From Zygnema cylindricum (taxonomy: Eukaryota; Streptophyta; Zygnematophyceae; Zygnematales; Zygnemataceae), in contig JBBHKE010001112.1 in assembly GCA_037447655.1 (NCBI GenBank), forward strand, positions 152,295 through 216,294: 64,000 nucleotides of DNA, given 5' to 3'. A program made the position numbers and the translations under genes. Positions 60,109 to 64,000 of this stretch are shown here, piece by piece. The stretch's first letter is position 1. The number at the start of each line of letters is the position of its first letter. The notes under the pieces are model-generated. The model was not told the origin of the DNA. It worked only from the letters and a program-made list of their open reading frames with translations, and ran no database searches.

Positions 60109-60480
60109 GGAGACTTTGGGGATCCCAGGGGTTTTGGAGGAACCAAAATCCGTTGTTCGAGCAAAATCTTTCATAAAAAAAAAATCTTTAAGATTGACAG
60201 GTTCCTAACTTTCTTGTGGTTTAAGACGCGTATACTGCCACGTGTTTAGCATTTATTGGCCTCTGACCAATCTTTTTGGCTTTGTCATGTTGTGATTTCT
60301 CAGGGTTCTTTTAGGGTTTGTGTTCGTTGGAACTTTGGGGATCCCGTAGTTTCTGGAGGAAACCAAAATCCTCGGTCAAAATTGGACGAGCAAATCTATA
60401 AAGGACAAGATTGACAGGTTCGATAACTTCCCTAAATAAAGGACGCGTGTGCAGTCACGTGGTTAGCATCTGTTTTTGTC
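60109..60480. repeat. Tandem duplication, 220-bp period
   Basis: Unit 1 (60109-60328) and unit 2 (60329-about 60480, incomplete) share ACTTTGGGGATCCC, GGAGGAA(A)CCAAAATCC, GATTGACAGGTTC and GACGCGT...CACGTG blocks. Confidence 0.8.
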
Positions 60481-61097
60481 GCTTTAGGACTCTACTGTAG
60501 CTGTCCTTGAAAAACCAAAGAAGGTGAAGGCCGGATATTTGTCGGCGGATTCTGCATGTAGATTCTAACGAATTACAAGGGTTAAAGAGACAAAAATGTC
60601 GTTGTCACTGTTATTATCCATAGCACTCGGCCCGGTTTCCGATGGACAAAAGATACGCCGAATAAAGCTACAAAGAAAAAAAAGTAAATATCGAAAATGA
60701 AGCGAACTTAACCGTGTCGAACTGAACCGGCCTTAGTTCTCATTAATCAACATTTTTCTGGTTTCGACAAAAGATGGAATCACAAAAGCCCCAAAGTATA
60801 CCATTTGAGTTCATGTGAACAAAAGAGGCGGCAAAAAGGAAAAGCAAGGCGAAAGGAGTAAACACACAAGAAAATGGCCTGATAAACAAAGACACTCAAA
60901 GAGGCAACAACCACCAAAGTAAGGACACAGCAGTGTGCTTAAACCAACACTACCCAACCTAACATCGACAAAACTAAAAATCTACGAAGGAAATAATAGC
61001 GTACTTAAACCAACACTACCCAACCTAGCCTCCCATACACCTAAAAATGTACAAAAAGCAACCTTGTAAGTCCCTCGAGCCCGAGAGAGTAAATAGA
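60481..61097. other. Intergenic, no gene recognised
   Basis: No gene is supported. It contains a near-exact 26-bp repeat (CTTAAACCAACACTACCCAA core) at about 60938 and 61003. Confidence 0.4.
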
Positions 61098-61200
61098 GGG
61101 AGTTTCGGAGCATGTTGGGGGAATTTTGGAGAACATTGAGGGAGTTTTGAAGAGTGTCTAGGGAGTTTCAAAGAACGTTGAGGAAGTTTCGGAATACATC
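61098..61200. repeat. Minisatellite, about 21-bp unit, five copies
   Basis: Successive units follow GGGAGTTTCGGAGAACGTTGA with substitutions. Confidence 0.85.
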
Positions 61201-61479
61201 TATGATCCATAATTGCTACAACCAATCAAAAGAGGATAACAGCTTGCACTCATTGTAAAGCAACAGATAAACGTTGACAAAAAAAAGGAAGGGCCGAAGT
61301 TGGAGGGCTCCCAAGTCATAGACACTCGGACAAACACCGACCAAAATTATGGGAAAACTCGTCAAAGCAACACCTAATCAGCCAAATATCTTGCCCACCA
61401 TTAGATAAAGTCTTTCATAGGATCTCGGTGTCATAAATAATCACGCTCTTTCGTCCCAGCTGCGTCACAAACGATTACT

Positions 61480-62420
61480 TGCACATATCAAGTCGCTTGA
61501 CCATCGGTTGTAGCCAAAGTTGGGTTCGCCAAGACAATGTCGGAAAATATACGACGTGCACCATCGAGTATTACAATATCAATATGACGCGAAGATGTAA
61601 TTTGTAAAACCTCCCGTCGATCAGAATATCCCCCGTAAAAAGTAATATTTGTTATGTTGTATCGAAAAGGGTCGTGCGCTAAACCAATTCTCCCTCGTGG
61701 GAAGCAACGAAGCAACTAGATGACATCGGGCTCAAAGACAGTATCACACGAGCAAACAAAAGACCAAATCAAGTTGGATGATGGAGGCCAAGTCGAAACT
61801 TGAGAGCAGTGGTGAATTGAATAGGTGTTCACCATAGAGTGGATAACAAAGACGTAGCTAATTGCTAAGCTCCAAAACTAGGTCCACCACATGTGAAGGA
61901 TTAGAAGAAAGTGCCTCGTGAAGCTCGATTTTTAATGGCGTCGACAACGTAATTAAAAATTGATTTTTGGACATGTGGAACTGCTTCGGTAACAAAGGTT
62001 GAAATAACCGTCATATTTTTGAAACAAGACTAGTAATTTAATATGACTTGTTGAAAGAGAGTTGTGGGAAGGCGAACACGTTGTTTGAAACACGAGTGAC
62101 AAGCGGGAGTGTCCCGAGCCAAAAAAGGAGAGACAAGAAGGGAGGCTATATGGCCCCACCTAGGCAACGAGAGCTACATATGTCATCAATTGTAGACCGA
62201 ATTCTCTGACAAAGTCAAGAAGGGATATTTGAGTGCGAGCCGTAGGCTTAGACTCTCTATTCAAAGCCCCACGATCTAACAAAGGATGAAGGACGTCCAT
62301 GAGGCGGTCATCAAAGACGGAAAGAGATGAGACAAACGATGGGGTGGGAGGGAAAATGCGAGTAAGGTAAGTGGGATTGTAAAGGGAAACACCTTGTCAA
62401 CAGTTTGAAATCCACTTGAG
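61480..62420 (-). pseudogene. Relic of a reverse-transcriptase-type ORF (C-terminal zinc/nuclease-like region)
   Basis: Minus-strand fragments in shifting frames resemble the C-terminal part of non-LTR-type pol proteins known from algae and other eukaryotes. There is a KFRLGL segment (about 61800), then C...C...GRIGLAHDPFRYN (about 61650-61720), and HIDIVILDG...FSDIVLANPTLAT (about 61510-61600). Stops occur in every frame. The motif order is suggestive, but the similarity is weak to my eye and no reverse transcriptase core was found. A decayed unrelated gene is the alternative. Confidence 0.35.
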
Positions 62421-63130
62421 GATCAGGAAGGTTGGGAATGTCATCCGTGTGGGACAACCAGAATCAAGAAATTGGCTAACGTAGGTACCCGAATCAAGTG
62501 GACAACCCAACACACGAATGATATCGAATGGAGGAGGAGTTTGAAAATCATTAAAGAAGGGAAAGTGGTAAAAGAAGCGGTGTTGGCCTGATAATGAGCT
62601 AGGGCGAACAAAGGTCCCCTAAGAGGGTTGTTTGGATGAGTGTCGGTTGTAGTCGAAAGGGAACCAGATCACCATTAGTTGAGATGAAAGGTCTCAATAA
62701 CTAGAAAACGTTGTATAATGAAAATAATTGACTGTTATTACTTGCTCTTTTCGATTTACTCAATTCATATCTTGGAAAATTTGGCAGATAATTAGAAATG
62801 GTCACCCTCGATTCGATGCAAAACACTACTGGACTTTAAACTGTACACATGGCTCTGTTAACCGCGAATGCCTTATCCATGTTGTAGTTCCTTTTTACAT
62901 AAAACTTCACAAAAGGGGTTCGTTACCAAGAGAACCGGTTTTGTTACGCTGTTTGAATTACGGTAACATTGAAGTTTAGAAGAGGGCTTCATACTCTCTA
63001 TCGTTTATTACGTTAACGAATAAATGTTGGCACGTCACAACATTTTGGTAAATTCGCCACGATTCGTACACTTTTTACAGAAAAGTGTACGACTGTACGG
63101 TAATGTACTGAAATACAAGGCGAGAAATTC
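62421..63130. other. Intergenic, no gene recognised
   Basis: No supported gene. An 83-codon plus-strand frame at 62728-62979 lacks recognisable motifs. Confidence 0.4.
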
Positions 63131-63491
63131 CATAGTTCAAAAGTAGGTGAAAGTACGCCCATACAATATGCCTATTGTACTCAAAACATACAATATGAAC
63201 TTAAAACCCATATTGTATTGGTCGCAAAATGAAAAAAATAGTAATAGGGTTGAGTTGAACATCGATCGATAGAGAATTAAACGTCATGGCTAAATTTTGA
63301 AAAACATTCGGACAAAAAAATGTTTTCCTGTGAGTTTTGAGGTAATTTTTATTTAATCCGTCAGATTCGAACGATCGGACGGTCGCTGATCAAAGTAGTG
63401 ATTTAAGAAGATCACATGAAAAGCCCATAACACAACTTTCGATAAAGGCGCCTACTGAAGGCCTACAATAGAAACGCCTACTTTTGAACTG
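63131..63491 (+). mobile_element. CATAGTTC-end MITE copy C, complete
   Basis: This 361-bp element starts CATAGTTCAAAAGTAGG and ends CCTACTTTTGAACTG. A perfect 9-bp flanking duplication GAGAAATTC lies at 63122-63130 and 63492-63500. It gives the family its full-length reference. It has the same interior as copy A. Confidence 0.88.
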
Positions 63492-63574
63492 GAGAAATTC
63501 TATGTAAAACGGCGTATCACGAAAAAAGGAAATAAAATCGAAGAATTCTTTTGGAATTGATGGTCGGTACAGTA

Positions 63575-63782
63575 CACCGTGGATCGCAATTAGTGTTGAT
63601 GTTTTTTTCGCCACTTAAAACATATTATCTCCGTACACACTTGTCGGATTTTCAATCTGAGACCACCAACCGGAAGCTAAGAACCTTATCCCAACCGTCA
63701 GATCTAAAATACGACATGTGTGTACGGATAAAAAATGTTTTAAGGGCAAAAAAAACGTCAACACTAATAACGATACACGGTG
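63575..63782 (-). mobile_element. TA-flanked MITE, short form, reverse orientation
   Basis: The ends are CACCGTGGATCGCAATTAG and AATAACGATACACGGTG. The interior (CCGGAAGCTAAGAACCTT, CCGTCAGATCTAAAAT) is the reverse complement of the interior at 1290-1513. TA lies on the left (63573-63574); the right flank has changed to TG. Confidence 0.8.
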
Positions 63783-64000
63783 TGTACCGGTCTCCCGCAA
63801 AATCCCGTGCTCCTCGGGAAAGCCGATATCCAGTCCCAGAAACGTCCAAAATCTATATTTTGTCTTTTTGGAATCTGACATTTTCTCGCACGAATCTGCA
63901 CGGTGGCAGTTGTCTTGAATGGCACGGGCACATGCAAAACATTTAAACCTTTCGATTTTTGCCACGTGTCCTAGCTTATGTCCGTACGGTATTCTACAAT

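Overview
This is a eukaryotic nuclear window. It has spliced genes with GT-AG introns, is roughly two-thirds A+T, and consists mostly of mobile DNA with very few host genes. The lineage cannot be fixed from sequence alone. The Ty3/gypsy element has a primer-binding site resembling the one plant elements use for initiator Met-tRNA (TGGTATCGGAGC, against the plant TGGTATCAGAGC). The Crypton and the pogo-like transposase belong to families also seen in fungi, oomycetes and algae. An alga or another plant-lineage or stramenopile organism is my best guess, held weakly. One 10-base N gap lies at 20455-20464.

Layout. 1-12.8 kb: dispersed MITEs, a decayed Ty1/copia relic (about 4.9-6.3 kb) and a solo gypsy LTR inserted in an older element. 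13.1-19.9 kb: a multi-exon Crypton tyrosine-recombinase gene with a C-terminal GCR1_C-like domain, interrupted by three in-frame stop codons and one phase mismatch; its first coding intron is a long minisatellite. 20-23 kb: the gap, an unidentified 203-residue ORF and intergenic DNA. 23.2-24.4 kb: the one clearly intact host-type gene, a secreted trypsin/V8-like serine peptidase with a TATA box. 26.2-33.6 kb: two direct copies of a 3.0-kb segment separated by 1.4 kb. 34.0-40.0 kb (minus strand): a spliced pogo-like DDE transposase gene with a second, unidentified acidic ORF inside its largest intron. 42.4-50.3 kb: an hAT-type element split by a complete but dead Ty3/gypsy chromovirus-like retrotransposon, both with exact target-site duplications. 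50.8-53.4 kb: nested MITEs. 52.7-53.6 kb: a pseudogene copy of the serine peptidase, itself cut by a MITE. 55-64 kb: repeats, another hAT copy, tandem repeats and a minus-strand reverse-transcriptase-type relic.

How it fits together. The commonest repeat is a TA-flanked family ending in CACCG...CGGTG, with at least eleven copies in short (about 195-225 bp) and long (about 550-650 bp) forms. The same ends, with a 20-bp perfect terminal inverted repeat and flanking TA, bracket the region holding the pogo-like transposase (31142-41461). I therefore propose, as inference, that this locus is the autonomous or formerly autonomous master of the MITE family. Three other terminal-repeat families (hAT-like with 8-bp duplications, one with 8-9-bp duplications, one with 3-bp TAA duplications) nest in one another and give a readable relative insertion order.
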